A stretch of 64,000 nucleotides of DNA from Clostridiales bacterium (GTDB taxonomy: Bacteria; Bacillota; Clostridia; Oscillospirales; Acutalibacteraceae). Numbering within the stretch: the first letter of the stretch is position 1; the number at the start of each line of letters is the position of its first letter. Of this stretch, positions 1 to 9,599 are shown in pieces. Made by a program: the position numbers and the translations under genes. The notes under the pieces are model-generated. The model saw only the letters and a list, made by a program, of their open reading frames with translations, was not told the DNA's origin and made no database searches. Location of the stretch: NCBI GenBank assembly GCA_012840445.1, contig DULI01000002.1:18631-82630 (forward strand), in the 5' to 3' direction.

Positions 1-822
1 CAGCACCTCACCCGTATCGGGGTCTATAATCTCGCAAAGGAAGAAGTCTTCGCAGATATGAAGACCGTCACGCTCGACACACTCTCCAGATAGCCCCGGG
101 CCTCCGGTTTCGGACAGACCGTAGTTATCGGTGACAAACATACCCCAGGTTTTTTCAATCTGGTCCCTCATCTCGGGAGTGCACCCTTCACTCCCTAAAA
201 GCCCTAATTTAAGGTTGTAGCTGTCAAGCGGGAAGCCTGCCTCTTTTGCTACTTCGTACAAATAGAGCGCGTATGACGGGGTTGAAACCAATGTATTGGT
301 TTTAAAGTCCCGCATGAACATTAGCTGCCTTTCAGAATTTCCCGTGGAGGTGGGCACCACGGTGGCGCCGATTTTCTCAAGACCGTAATGCAATCCCAAC
401 GCGCCTGTGAACATGCCGTATCCAAAAGCTATCTGAACTATTGAATCGGAATTTGCTCCCACTGCATACGCAATTCGGGCAACCATTTCGGCCCAGTTGT
501 TAAGGTCATTTTTTGTATAGCCCACAACGGTCGGCTTGCCGGTTGTTCCAGAGGACGCGTGGACTCTGACTATTTCTTTCATTGGAACAGCAAATAAACC
601 AAAGGGGTAGTTATCCCTCAGATCATCCTTTGTGGTAAAAGGTATATACTTAATATCTGACAAGGTTTTGATCTTGTCGGGTTTTACCCTTGCCTTATCC
701 AATTTATCGCGGTAATATGGAACCCTTTCATAGCAGTAATTGACCACCCATTTCAGCCGCTCGAGCTGGAGTGCCTGGAGGTCACTGCGTTTCATGGTTT
801 CCATTTCCCTGTTCCAAATCAT
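1..822 (-). CDS. paaK: Phenylacetate-CoA ligase, C-terminus cut by window edge
   Basis: Adenylate-forming enzyme that activates phenylacetate or a related aryl acid to its CoA thioester at the cost of ATP, in the cytoplasm. The first 274 residues are visible. They include the AMP-binding P-loop SSGTTGKPT at about residues 90-98 and, near residue 234, the YGLSETGGPG motif typical of PaaK. The full family length is about 430 residues, so roughly a third is missing to the left. The ATG at 822 is preceded by AAAGAAGGTG. It lies 67 bases after the stop of a sodium/solute symporter on the same strand, so the two are probably co-transcribed. In anaerobes such ligases often work with indolepyruvate oxidoreductase, but no such partner is in view. 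The exact acid substrate cannot be told from sequence. Confidence 0.9.
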   Translation of the reverse strand, partial: MIWNREMETMKRSDLQALQLERLKWVVNYCYERVPYYRDKLDKARVKPDKIKTLSDIKYIPFTTKDDLRDNYPFGLFAVPMKEIVRVHASSGTTGKPTVVGYTKNDLNNWAEMVARIAYAVGANSDSIVQIAFGYGMFTGALGLHYGLEKIGATVVPTSTGNSERQLMFMRDFKTNTLVSTPSYALYLYEVAKEAGFPLDSYNLKLGLLGSEGCTPEMRDQIEKTWGMFVTDNYGLSETGGPGLSGECVERDGLHICEDFFLCEIIDPDTGEVL

Positions 823-889
823 TAGAATACACCTTCTTTAAAGATTAAACATCCCAATCATTTTAACACTTTAAATCAGCAGTTTCAAG

Positions 890-2395
890 TTAAATTCCTG
901 ATTGGACATAGAACTCCTCGTTCTTCGGCAGTTTTGAAAACATCAGGCTAAAGAAAGTGCACATTATTAATGACACTAATATGGCAATTACCGCAAACAA
1001 TGGGCCTTGGCCTGCAAGATTGATTATTTGCCCAGGGGCCTCTGCCAAGAATATAGTGATAAGCTTTGAGCTAGCGGGGACAAACGCAACCGCAAAGCCG
1101 CTTAACATTCCGGCCCATGCGCCTGCGCGGTTTACGCCCTTCCAATATAAAGCGAGCAAATAAGGCGCCATAAAGCTTCCGGATAATATACCCCAGGAAT
1201 AGGACATCATATCCAATATAGGGGTTTTGGTATTTGCAACTACGAATGACAGCACTACAAAAACCAAGCACAAGATTTTCAGGACTTTTGTGTCAAAGCT
1301 CTCCGAGCGCTGCTTCTTCACAGCAGGTTTTATTAAATCCATCATAACCGTAGAGCTGGCGGTAAGAGTAATTGCGGAAAGGGTCGACACCGAGGCAGAG
1401 ATAAGCAGCACAAGAATTATACCCATTAGCACCGAAGGCAGGTTGGACATATTAAGCATATTGGGTATTATGGCGTCCCTGCCGCCTTCGGGAATCTCGC
1501 TAAAATACAAGCGGCCAAAAGATCCAATAAAGTAACCGCCGCCGGCTACCAACAGCGCGAAAAACGTCGAAATAACAGTACCGCGCTTTATCTCGTGTTC
1601 ATCCTTAATGCCGTAGTATTTATGTATCATCTGCGGAAGCCCCCAGGTTCCGAAGCTTGTCATAAGTATTGTCGCAATAAGTTTTACCCATTTTGAGACA
1701 GCCATGGGCTGCATTCCGTTATCCTTCATATAGTTCCATAATCCGCTGATACTTCCGGCATCCACAACAACCGGAGATTTCAGCACATAGTAAATAAGCA
1801 GCACAACGCCCACCATCATAATAATGCCCTGAACAAAATCAGCCTTTAGTGTTGCAAGATAGCCCCCAATAAGCAACAGCAAAGCAGAAACGACTGCAAT
1901 AATTACCATGCAGACCATCTCGTCAATTCCTAAAAGGATAGAACACACATATGTAAGACCTTTGTAAACGCTTGCCGAGTAGGGCAGCAAAAATATAAAG
2001 ATAATAACCGCCGAAAAGGTAAGCATGCGCTTGCTTTTATATCTTTCGTAAAATAGCTGCGGCATGGATTTTATATTAAAAGTATGCGCAACGGTGCGGG
2101 TCCTGGAAGCTAACACCAACCAGGCAAGCAACGCTCCAAAAACAGCGTTTCCAACACCTACCAGCACCGACCACAGACCGAAATCCCAGCCGGAACTGCC
2201 TGAATATCCGACAAACATAACCGCCGAAAAATATGCAGTACCATAGCTTAACGCAGAAAGCCACGCGCCCGCGTTCCTTTTTCCCACCGTAAAATTTGAA
2301 ATATCCTTGACCTTGCGGCTTGAAACCATTCCAAGACCTAGCATCAAGCCCACATAAACCACAATCGTTGCCCATATTGATATTTCCTTAGCCAA
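890..2395 (-). CDS. Sodium:solute symporter (SSS family)
   Basis: Integral membrane transporter of the SSS family (501 residues, about 13 hydrophobic segments), which takes up an organic solute with Na+. The N-terminal region GKRNAGAWLSALSYGTAYFS matches the family's conserved region around helix 1-2, and the length is normal. The start is TTG at 2395, with GGAGGG spaced seven bases upstream. The next gene on the strand is a phenylacetate-CoA ligase, so an aromatic or carboxylic acid is a possible substrate (inference only; proline/pantothenate-type members look similar). A sigma-A-like promoter lies at 2468-2496. Confidence 0.88.
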   Translation of the reverse strand: MAKEISIWATIVVYVGLMLGLGMVSSRKVKDISNFTVGKRNAGAWLSALSYGTAYFSAVMFVGYSGSSGWDFGLWSVLVGVGNAVFGALLAWLVLASRTRTVAHTFNIKSMPQLFYERYKSKRMLTFSAVIIFIFLLPYSASVYKGLTYVCSILLGIDEMVCMVIIAVVSALLLLIGGYLATLKADFVQGIIMMVGVVLLIYYVLKSPVVVDAGSISGLWNYMKDNGMQPMAVSKWVKLIATILMTSFGTWGLPQMIHKYYGIKDEHEIKRGTVISTFFALLVAGGGYFIGSFGRLYFSEIPEGGRDAIIPNMLNMSNLPSVLMGIILVLLISASVSTLSAITLTASSTVMMDLIKPAVKKQRSESFDTKVLKILCLVFVVLSFVVANTKTPILDMMSYSWGILSGSFMAPYLLALYWKGVNRAGAWAGMLSGFAVAFVPASSKLITIFLAEAPGQIINLAGQGPLFAVIAILVSLIMCTFFSLMFSKLPKNEEFYVQSGI

Positions 2396-2467
2396 AACAA
2401 TACCCTCCGTATTTTCCAGTTTAAAGCTTTAAAACTTTAACGCTTTTAGCTGTAAAAGCATAATAAT

Positions 2468-2496
2468 ATTATGTAGGCAGAAATAAAAAAAGTCAA
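2468..2496 (-). promoter_or_regulatory. Sigma-A-type promoter for the symporter-paaK unit
   Basis: On the minus strand TTGACT (2496-2491) is followed after exactly 17 bases by CATAAT (2473-2468). It lies about 70 bases upstream of the symporter start and is the only well-spaced pair seen in this gap. Confidence 0.6.
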
Positions 2497-2569
2497 GGAT
2501 ATTTTAAAAAATACTATAATATTCTGCCAAGCAAAACCTTCCAGGCAACACACAAATAATAAGAAATAA

Positions 2570-2596
2570 AAAGGACGAGGAATACCCTCGTCCTTT
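2570..2596 (-). terminator. Intrinsic terminator after the D-Ala-D-Ala carboxypeptidase
   Basis: An 11-bp perfect stem (AAAGGACGAGG paired with CCTCGTCCTTT) with a five-base loop starts 16 bases past the carboxypeptidase stop. On the minus strand the stem is followed by an AT-rich stretch. Confidence 0.75.
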
Positions 2597-2611
2597 ATTT
2601 TGCGTCTTAAT

Positions 2612-3934
2612 TTACAGCCTTCGGTACTGCCTTACCCTTTTAATATCCCTGCGGCGTCGATTCAAGATAATGCAGTAGAATATAAAAATCAGGATAAATA
2701 CAAGCAATGCGACCAAAGCGATTTTAAACCAGAAGGAATTTACTGCGTTTCTTGCATACCTCAAGAATAAAAGGAGCTTGCTCATCTCTATGGTTTCGGC
2801 AGCCACAACATTAATTCTGCCGATTTCCTCGCCCGCATATATTAACCTTGCTTCGCCAAGCACAGTGCCCTTTTCAACAGGGGCGTCAATTCTCTCGGCC
2901 TGTGGTAAAACTTCTACTTTAATTGTCGAGCTGTCGGCCTCTTTAGGAATAATCGCCGAAAACTCGCTTTCGGGCAGCAGAGAGACGTAATCCTTGTTCC
3001 ATGCAAGGTCCACGGCTATTTCCCCTAAAGGCACATTGGGGTCTATTATAGATTTATATTCAAAATTGTTAAATGCCCATTCATAAAGGTTCTTGCTGTC
3101 CTCGAATTCCTTTCTAATGCGGTTGCCCTTTTCGTCCCTTACAGGACAGTTCATAAGAATGCACAAGTAATTATAGCCGTTCTTGCTCGCAGTGGAAATC
3201 AAACACCTTCCGGCCTGGTCGGTGTATCCGGTTTTTACTCCCTTTGCGTATTTGTAATAATATTGGGTTGCGGGATCCTGCAAATAATTAGTAGTCACCA
3301 GTGTCCTGGGGGTACTCTTATTAGTCGCCGGCATGCTATACCTTGCCGCCGATACAACCTCCATGAAAAGCGGCAGCGACATAGCATGAAGGGTGAGCTT
3401 GTACATATCCTCTACAGTTGTATAGTGGTTCTGGTCATGTAGACCGTGGGGGTTTACATAATGCGTGCTGTGCATCCCAAGCTCGGCGGCTTTCGAATTC
3501 ATCATCTGCACGAAATTGTCTATGGTTCCGCCGTAATGTTCAGCCGCCACGTTGGCGCTGTCATTGCCGGATGTCATCAAAAGGCAGTATAGCAGCTGCC
3601 TTGCGTTAATCTGCTCTCCGGCCTTCAAACCCGAAACAGAAGAATCGGTACCTTCCAACAACTTTAACGAATGCTCGGAAACTGTAATTATTTCGTTGTC
3701 AAAATCTTGTGTGTTTTCTATAATAAGTACGGCAGTCATAATCTTGGTAAGGGATGCTGGGTACATTTTTTTGTCTGTATTTTTGCTGTATAATATGTTA
3801 CCGGTATCTAAGCTTACCAGCATTGCAGCTTCAGCAGATATGTCAAAATTAGTCGGTTTAATTGCTGCAACGCCAGGCACGCAGTTAATAAGTAATATAA
3901 CCATTAAAAACAGCGAAAATACAGTTTTTTTCAT
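2612..3934 (-). CDS. dacF: D-alanyl-D-alanine carboxypeptidase (PBP5/DacF type)
   Basis: Low-molecular-weight penicillin-binding protein that removes the terminal D-Ala from peptidoglycan stem peptides at the outer face of the membrane. It has a signal peptide (residues 1-24), the active-site SxxK as SLTK near residue 62, SGN (SGNDSAN) near residue 122, and KTG (KTGYTDQAG) near residue 233. These three form the complete serine peptidase S11 triad. A PBP5-like C-terminal domain and a C-terminal membrane helix with a basic tail (about 400-440) follow. The 440-residue length fits DacF/DacB-type enzymes. It is a single gene with its own terminator. Sporulation versus vegetative role cannot be decided here. 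Confidence 0.9.
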   Translation of the reverse strand: MKKTVFSLFLMVILLINCVPGVAAIKPTNFDISAEAAMLVSLDTGNILYSKNTDKKMYPASLTKIMTAVLIIENTQDFDNEIITVSEHSLKLLEGTDSSVSGLKAGEQINARQLLYCLLMTSGNDSANVAAEHYGGTIDNFVQMMNSKAAELGMHSTHYVNPHGLHDQNHYTTVEDMYKLTLHAMSLPLFMEVVSAARYSMPATNKSTPRTLVTTNYLQDPATQYYYKYAKGVKTGYTDQAGRCLISTASKNGYNYLCILMNCPVRDEKGNRIRKEFEDSKNLYEWAFNNFEYKSIIDPNVPLGEIAVDLAWNKDYVSLLPESEFSAIIPKEADSSTIKVEVLPQAERIDAPVEKGTVLGEARLIYAGEEIGRINVVAAETIEMSKLLLFLRYARNAVNSFWFKIALVALLVFILIFIFYCIILNRRRRDIKRVRQYRRL

Positions 3935-4081
3935 GGAAATCCCCTTTAGAATAATGTATTATTATTAAAGATATTGTAAATTTACATAAACTAATTTCCA
4001 TATATCAGTATAACAAGGCAAAACGAGAAATAAAAGACCTTTATATAAATTATTTTTAGAGTTTAGGAAAGGATGTTTCTG

Positions 4082-4756
4082 GTGGTATACGTTACCGGCG
4101 ATATGCATGGAGACGAGTCAAGGCTGTATGACCGCAACTGGCGTAAATTAAGGCCCAAAGACACCTTAATAATCTGCGGGGACTTCGGCTTTTTGTGGGA
4201 CGGTAACAACCGTGAAAAAAAGATTTTAGAGTACCTTGGAAGCCGGAAATTTACCGTTGCGTTCCTGGACGGGACGCACGAGAATTTTGATTTGCTATAT
4301 TCAAAGCGCGAAACAATCTGGAAGGGCGGAAGGGTCCACCGCATTTCCGGCAACCTTTTCCACCTAATGCGCGGACAGGTTTTTAACATAGAGGGGATTA
4401 GGATTTTCACCTTTGGCGGGGGCGAGAGCACCGACAAAGAAATGCGCATGGAGCAGAACCGCTGGTGGCGGCAGGAAATGCCCACTCCAGAAGAAATGGC
4501 GGAAGGCGCACAACGGCTTGACGAGGAAGGCCTCGAGGTTGACTACATACTCACCCACGAGCCGCCGTCTTTGGTCAAAAGCGCAATGCTGCTGCGCTCG
4601 GGGGAACCTGACAGAATTAATAAGCTCAACGGGTATCTGGAGGAAATTTCCCGCTCGTGCAAGTATAAGCACTGGTATTTCGGATCCATGCACGAGGACA
4701 GGACCGTAACCCCCAGCCACACCGCAGTGTTCAAAAAATACATAGCTTTAAAGTAA
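4082..4756 (+). CDS. Small metallophosphoesterase
   Basis: Calcineurin-like phosphoesterase of about 224 residues. Visible metal-binding motifs: GDMHGD near the N-terminus, CGDFGFLWD, DGTHENFD and a later THEPP; these are the usual D-x-H, G-D and H motifs of the fold. An ATG at 4073 directly abuts the GGAAAGG ribosome binding site, which is too close. GTG at 4082 is nine bases downstream and gives the expected start (M)VYVTGDMHGD, so I chose it. It sits 19 bases before sbcD on the same strand. The substrate is unknown; members of this fold act on nucleotides, phosphoproteins or nucleic acids. Confidence 0.8.
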   Translation: MVYVTGDMHGDESRLYDRNWRKLRPKDTLIICGDFGFLWDGNNREKKILEYLGSRKFTVAFLDGTHENFDLLYSKRETIWKGGRVHRISGNLFHLMRGQVFNIEGIRIFTFGGGESTDKEMRMEQNRWWRQEMPTPEEMAEGAQRLDEEGLEVDYILTHEPPSLVKSAMLLRSGEPDRINKLNGYLEEISRSCKYKHWYFGSMHEDRTVTPSHTAVFKKYIALK

Positions 4757-4775
4757 TTTTAAGCGGGGAATTGAT

Positions 4776-5921
4776 ATGAGAATACTGCATACCTCCGACT
4801 GGCATTTAGGCAAGATAATATACGGGCAGTCTTTAATTGAGGACCAACGCTACTTTATTAATGATTTTCTGTTCCCGCTGATTGATGAGTATCTGCCCGA
4901 TGCCATAATTCTTTCCGGCGACATTTTCGACAGGCAGATTGCTCCGGTTGAGGCCATACGGCTTTTTGACAGCTTTGTAACCAGGCTAATAAAAGAGCAT
5001 AATACCAGGCTTATTGCTGTCACCGGCAACCACGACGGCGCCGACCGGCTTGGTATAGGTATGCAGCTTCTGCGCTCCAGCGAGGTTTACATAACATCAA
5101 GGCTGGAGGGAGATTTTGCACCGGTCGTATTGGAGGGCAAGCGCCCGATTCATATCTATTCCCTGCCCTACCTCGACCCGCCCGCCGTTCGGGATTACCT
5201 AGGCAGCGATGAAATAAAAAGTTTTGAAGACGCCTATAAAGCAGTCTTAAATATTATGGCTGAAAAAATCGATAAAAAAGCATACAACATTCTAGTTGCC
5301 CACCTGTTTGTAGCGGGTTCGGTTACGAGCGACAGCGAAAGCAGCCTGTTTGTGGGGGGCAGCGGCGAAGTAAGCCCCGGTGTTTTTAAAGAATTTGACT
5401 ACGTAGCACTTGGCCACCTGCACAGGGCACAGAATCATTCAAATATTTGTTACTCCGGCTCGCCGCTTAAATACTCCTTTGATGAGGAAAACCACAAAAA
5501 ATCCGTAACCTTACTGGATTTTGGCGAAAGCCCTGAACCCGTTATTACCCAAATACCAGTAAAGCCGTTAAGGGACATGAGAGTTGTAAGGGGCAGTATT
5601 GAGGAAATAGTTAAAAAGGCAGAAACAGACAAAAACAAAGACGACTATATCTTTGCCCGGCTTGAAGGGCCGCTTGTATTCGAGCCAATGGCTAAATTAA
5701 GAAAAGTATATCCTAATATTTTAGGCATTACACAAACAGGACTTACAGGCGGTGAATATTCGCTTGACAGGTCAGCATTGAAGGAAAAATTCCATCAAAA
5801 CAATTATCTTTCCATATTTGAAGAGTTTATTAAACAAATTTGCTTTGACAAGGCGACCGAGTCGGATGTTGCACTGTTTAATCAGGCTTTGGAAGAGCTC
5901 GCAAGGGAGGATCCCCAATGA
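4776..5921 (+). CDS. sbcD: Exonuclease SbcCD, subunit D
   Basis: Nuclease subunit of the SbcCD (Mre11-Rad50-like) complex, which opens DNA hairpins and processes blocked double-strand ends. The phosphoesterase motifs are intact: HTSDWHLGK (first metal-binding D and H), LSGDIFDR, TGNHDG, and GHLHRAQ. The 381-residue length is normal. The start ATG follows AAGCGGGG. It overlaps the next gene, sbcC, by four bases (ATGA at 5918-5921), the usual translational coupling for this pair. Confidence 0.95.
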   Translation: MRILHTSDWHLGKIIYGQSLIEDQRYFINDFLFPLIDEYLPDAIILSGDIFDRQIAPVEAIRLFDSFVTRLIKEHNTRLIAVTGNHDGADRLGIGMQLLRSSEVYITSRLEGDFAPVVLEGKRPIHIYSLPYLDPPAVRDYLGSDEIKSFEDAYKAVLNIMAEKIDKKAYNILVAHLFVAGSVTSDSESSLFVGGSGEVSPGVFKEFDYVALGHLHRAQNHSNICYSGSPLKYSFDEENHKKSVTLLDFGESPEPVITQIPVKPLRDMRVVRGSIEEIVKKAETDKNKDDYIFARLEGPLVFEPMAKLRKVYPNILGITQTGLTGGEYSLDRSALKEKFHQNNYLSIFEEFIKQICFDKATESDVALFNQALEELAREDPQ

Positions 5922-8900
5922 GGCCGGAGTATTTAAAAATGCAGGCCTTTGGCCCCTATACCAGCCTTACCGAATGCGATTTTACAAAATTTTATACATC
6001 CCGCCTCTTTTTAATCGCTGGGCCAACCGGCAGTGGCAAAACGTCCATTCTTGACGCTATGAGCTTTGCCTTATACGGCCATGCCACCGGCGAGCTTCGC
6101 GGCTTTCGCGATATGAGGAATACATCCTGCCCTCCTACGCTTGACACCTTTGTTGAGTTTGTTTTTGAATTGGGCAGCAAAAAGTACAAGTTTTCAAGGA
6201 GTCTTCACTACCGCAAAAAGCGGTCAGGCGGGTTAGCCGAACAACTCACTGCCGAATGCCATGTGTTTGAAAACAGCAGATGGAACCTTATTTGTTCAGG
6301 CTGGGAAATGGTCAGGAGAAAGGCTGCCGAAATACTTGGATTTACCCATAGCCAGTTTTCGCAGGTAATTGTGCTGCCGCAGGGTGAGTTCAGAAGGCTG
6401 CTGCTTGCAAGCTCAAAGGAAAAATCTGAAATTTTGCAGGTACTTTTTGCCACCTCGTTCTGGAAGCGGATAGGGGAATATTTTATCCTTAGGCAAAAAA
6501 CTGTGCGCGAGCAGCTTGAGCTTACCTATTCCGAGTACAACACCCTGCTATCAAGCACCGGTTGCGGCAGTGCCGAGGAACTAACAGATAAAATACAGTC
6601 GCTTAAAACCGAAACTGATGATACCGCAAAGGCAATAAAATCTATAAGCCAAAAAACAGAAAAACTTCAGCAGGAATACAATGAAGCGTTAGCTTTAAGC
6701 CAACAATTTGAAAGGCTGAAATCCTACCGCCAGCAATTTAATAATCTCCTAAGCAAATGGGAAGAAATAGAGAAAATTAAACAGGAATATAATACAGGTC
6801 AAAAAACACTAAAATTTATACCCTATTATAATCAATACAAATCCTGCCTTGAAGACTTTGAGTCGAAACAAAAGGCATTCGAGGATTTAAAGGCTTTGCT
6901 TTCCGAGACAAAGGCAGAGCTTGAAAGGATTGAAGCCAAGGCTCAAAACATCGACCAGCTTAAGGCCGCCGAAAGGCAGCTTCGGGATTCCTTGGCCGAA
7001 ATTTCCGCCCTGCTTCCCGATGCCCAAAGGCTAAATGATGTAGAAAACTCGGTTAAGTCGCTTAGTCAAAATGAAAGCGAGCTAAACCGCATTTTATCGT
7101 TAATACAAAGCAAATCAGAAAGCTTAAAAAACCAGTACCAGGAAACCTCAAAGGCCTTAAAAGATTGTTATGAAGAGTATATCCAGCCCCTGCCGGAGCT
7201 TCAGGAACAATACGCAAGGCTGGAACAGGAAATCAAAAACCTTGATACTTTAAATGAAACAGCAGAAAAATTGAAGAAAGCCTTAACCCAACTTGAAGAA
7301 TTAAAATCTAAGCAACAGCTTGCAGAGGATAATTTAGAATTAAAAAAAGCCAATCTCGAAGCATTGCAGAACGAAATGAAACGCAATTCTGCATATATGC
7401 TCGCCATTGATTTAGCCGAGGGCTCCCCCTGTCCAGTCTGCGGTTCGGTTCACCACCCGCGGCCCGCATTAAACCCGGGTGAATTCGACCCCGAAAAGCT
7501 AAAAGCAGCGGAGGAAGAATATAATAAGGCAGCCGAGGAACTCAATGTGTTTAATTTGCGCATCGCTGAACAAAATGCCATATACGACAATATAAAGAGC
7601 GAGCATGAAAAATATAAACAGCTGTGTGCCAACATCGACGACCCTGTAAGTGTTCGTGAAACTTTCATACAGCTACAGCAAAAAATTGAGCTTTGCAAGC
7701 AGGAAAGGGAGAAATATGACAGCATTAATTCTAAACTTTCCGAGCTTAAAAGTAAGATTGACCAACTGGACAGCCAATATAAATCCCACGAAAGCTCACT
7801 AAATGAACTTAAAGCTGAGCTTGCCGCCGCACTATCCACCAAGGCAGAACTAATCAAACGGCTCGGAAGCTTTGGTGCACCCGCCGAACTTAAGCAAAAG
7901 CATGACGCACTTTTAAGACAAGCCGATAATATAAATGCCGAATATACAAGCCTTGAGCTGCAAAGGGAGAAAATAAGGCTAAATTATCACAAGGCCGAGG
8001 AGGCTCAAAGGGCGGCAGAAAAGGCGTTAGAGGAATCCAAGGTAAGATACATAAAAAGCCAAAAGGAGCTTGAAAACCAAGCGTCTGCGCTCGGTATTGG
8101 AAATTACGCCAATATAGATTTGTCAATTTCCGAGTCACACCTTGAGCAGTTAAAACAAACATTTGAAACCTATGATACCGAACATTCGAACTTAAAACAT
8201 CAAATAAAAACTATCCAATCCGAACTCGAAGGCAAAACCCAGCCGGATTGCCAGGCGATTGCTGAAAATCTAGCCGAACACCAAACCCGGCAAAATCAGC
8301 TGCTGGAACAGCACGGCAAACAAAAATCTGAATTTGACCATTTAACTGCTACCAAGCAAAAGCTTGACACAATTGCCGAGAAAACCGCCCAATTGGAGGA
8401 CACATACAGCAAGGTTGCAAGGGTTTGCGATTTTGTGTCGGGCAAAAATCATCTCAAAACCCCTCTGCACAATTTTGTTATAGGCCTTATGCTTGACGAG
8501 GTGGTATTCGCGGCAAGCCGCTATCTGTTAAATTTAAGCCGCGGCAGGTATCAGCTAATAAGAGTGGACGAGCCTGATGGCGGAAACGCGTTGCGCGGGC
8601 TTGATATCGAGGTAATCGATGCCCACATAGGCGGCCGGCGCAAAGTTTGCACGCTCTCTGGCGGTGAGCTGTTTCTGGCTTCCCTTTCCCTCGCCTTCGG
8701 TCTTGCCGAAGTGGTTCAGAGGTATTCTGGTGGCGTAAAGCTCGATTCAATTTTTATTGACGAGGGATTCGGCACCCTCGACCCCCAGACCCTCGAAGTC
8801 GCCATTAATGCACTGTCCGAAATTCAAAAAGGCGGCCGGCTGGTCGGCATAATATCCCATGTCAGCGAACTGCGTGCCCGTATCCCTTCAAGAATTGAAG

Positions 8901-8950
8901 TAATAAAAGAACAGGAAGGCAGCCGCCTTAAAATCGTTACTATTGATTGA
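5918..8950 (+). CDS. sbcC: Exonuclease SbcCD, subunit C (SMC-like ATPase)
   Basis: ABC-type ATPase partner of SbcD, 1010 residues. An N-terminal Walker A (GPTGSGKTS) lies near residues 32-40. Long coiled coils (about 180-470 and 520-830) flank a zinc hook CPVC near residues 504-507, which dimerises two complexes through Zn. The C-terminal lobe has the ABC signature LSGGE and Walker B with the catalytic glutamate (DSIFIDEGFGTLD). All elements needed for function are present. It is translationally coupled to sbcD and followed by a hairpin at 8961-8991. Confidence 0.95.
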   Translation: MRPEYLKMQAFGPYTSLTECDFTKFYTSRLFLIAGPTGSGKTSILDAMSFALYGHATGELRGFRDMRNTSCPPTLDTFVEFVFELGSKKYKFSRSLHYRKKRSGGLAEQLTAECHVFENSRWNLICSGWEMVRRKAAEILGFTHSQFSQVIVLPQGEFRRLLLASSKEKSEILQVLFATSFWKRIGEYFILRQKTVREQLELTYSEYNTLLSSTGCGSAEELTDKIQSLKTETDDTAKAIKSISQKTEKLQQEYNEALALSQQFERLKSYRQQFNNLLSKWEEIEKIKQEYNTGQKTLKFIPYYNQYKSCLEDFESKQKAFEDLKALLSETKAELERIEAKAQNIDQLKAAERQLRDSLAEISALLPDAQRLNDVENSVKSLSQNESELNRILSLIQSKSESLKNQYQETSKALKDCYEEYIQPLPELQEQYARLEQEIKNLDTLNETAEKLKKALTQLEELKSKQQLAEDNLELKKANLEALQNEMKRNSAYMLAIDLAEGSPCPVCGSVHHPRPALNPGEFDPEKLKAAEEEYNKAAEELNVFNLRIAEQNAIYDNIKSEHEKYKQLCANIDDPVSVRETFIQLQQKIELCKQEREKYDSINSKLSELKSKIDQLDSQYKSHESSLNELKAELAAALSTKAELIKRLGSFGAPAELKQKHDALLRQADNINAEYTSLELQREKIRLNYHKAEEAQRAAEKALEESKVRYIKSQKELENQASALGIGNYANIDLSISESHLEQLKQTFETYDTEHSNLKHQIKTIQSELEGKTQPDCQAIAENLAEHQTRQNQLLEQHGKQKSEFDHLTATKQKLDTIAEKTAQLEDTYSKVARVCDFVSGKNHLKTPLHNFVIGLMLDEVVFAASRYLLNLSRGRYQLIRVDEPDGGNALRGLDIEVIDAHIGGRRKVCTLSGGELFLASLSLAFGLAEVVQRYSGGVKLDSIFIDEGFGTLDPQTLEVAINALSEIQKGGRLVGIISHVSELRARIPSRIEVIKEQEGSRLKIVTID

Positions 8951-8960
8951 ATAGATTAAC

Positions 8961-8991
8961 AGCAGGGCATGCCTTTTTTACATGCCCTGCT
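8961..8991 (+). terminator. Hairpin after sbcC
   Basis: An 11-bp perfect stem AGCAGGGCATG / CATGCCCTGCT with a nine-base T-rich loop starts 10 bases after the sbcC stop. No T-run follows the stem, so termination may be weak or partly factor-dependent. Confidence 0.55.
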
Positions 8992-9017
8992 AAAATAAAA
9001 TTCAATTAAAAAAGCCC

Positions 9018-9046
9018 TTGCATTTTTTATTGCATTCGTATATAAT
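9018..9046 (+). promoter_or_regulatory. Promoter of the initiator tRNA gene
   Basis: TTGCAT at 9018-9023 and a perfect TATAAT at 9041-9046, with a 17-base spacer, about 20 bases before the tRNA 5' end. Confidence 0.7.
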
Positions 9047-9067
9047 ATTATAGCGTCAAGAAAATAC

Positions 9068-9144
<77 letters not shown>

Positions 9145-9150
9145 TATCAG

Positions 9151-9189
9151 GTGGATATAACATATTTGTGTTATATCCACTTTTCTTTT
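9151..9189 (+). terminator. Intrinsic terminator of the tRNA-fMet gene
   Basis: A 12-bp perfect stem (GTGGATATAACA / TGTTATATCCAC) with a six-base loop, followed by a long T-rich tract (TTTTCTTTTT). Confidence 0.85.
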
Positions 9190-9251
9190 TGCTTTTTTGC
9201 TGTCCTTTCGATAAACATGAATATGATTGAGAAAAAGCGTAGGGAAACAAT

Positions 9252-9545
9252 ATGTTTGAGAATATCGGTGGGAAAATTATAACTTTAGCAAAGATACTGT
9301 GTTGGATTAGGATTATTGCTAACATTATTATCGGAATAGTTTTAATAGCTCATAATGAGGGTTATTTCCTCGCAGGGCTGTTGTTCTTTATTGTCTTAAT
9401 TTCATTTGGGAGCGGTTTTCTGACTGCTCCTTTTTCATGCCCCTACTTCGAGAGGATCCCCCCGAGGTTCACAGAAAACATATTCGACGGATACGCCCTG
9501 ACGGGTAGTTCAATCATCTTTTATAGTATGTCTAGACACTTGTAG
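9252..9545 (+). CDS. Short membrane protein with an atypical, possibly foreign C-terminus
   Basis: Frame of 97 residues. Residues 1-62 (MFENIGGKI, then two hydrophobic segments) resemble a family of small clostridial membrane proteins that usually run on for about 20-30 more polar residues. From about residue 63 the sequence changes character (CPYFERIPPRFTENIF), the DNA becomes more GC-rich, and the expected family ending is missing. The ATG is preceded by AGGGAAA. The stop overlaps the ATPase promoter at 9533-9561. It is either a diverged small membrane protein or a gene whose 3' end was replaced by a deletion or rearrangement next to the tRNA. Confidence 0.45.
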   Translation: MFENIGGKIITLAKILCWIRIIANIIIGIVLIAHNEGYFLAGLLFFIVLISFGSGFLTAPFSCPYFERIPPRFTENIFDGYALTGSSIIFYSMSRHL

Positions 9546-9561
9546 TAAAAAAATGTATAAT
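9533..9561 (+). promoter_or_regulatory. Promoter of the V/A-ATPase operon
   Basis: TAGACA at 9533-9538 and TATAAT at 9556-9561 are separated by exactly 17 bases. The first ATPase gene begins 39 bases downstream. The -35 box lies inside the end of the preceding small frame. Confidence 0.65.
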
Positions 9562-9599
9562 ATTATACAAAACATTAATGTAAGAAAGAGTGTTGAACT

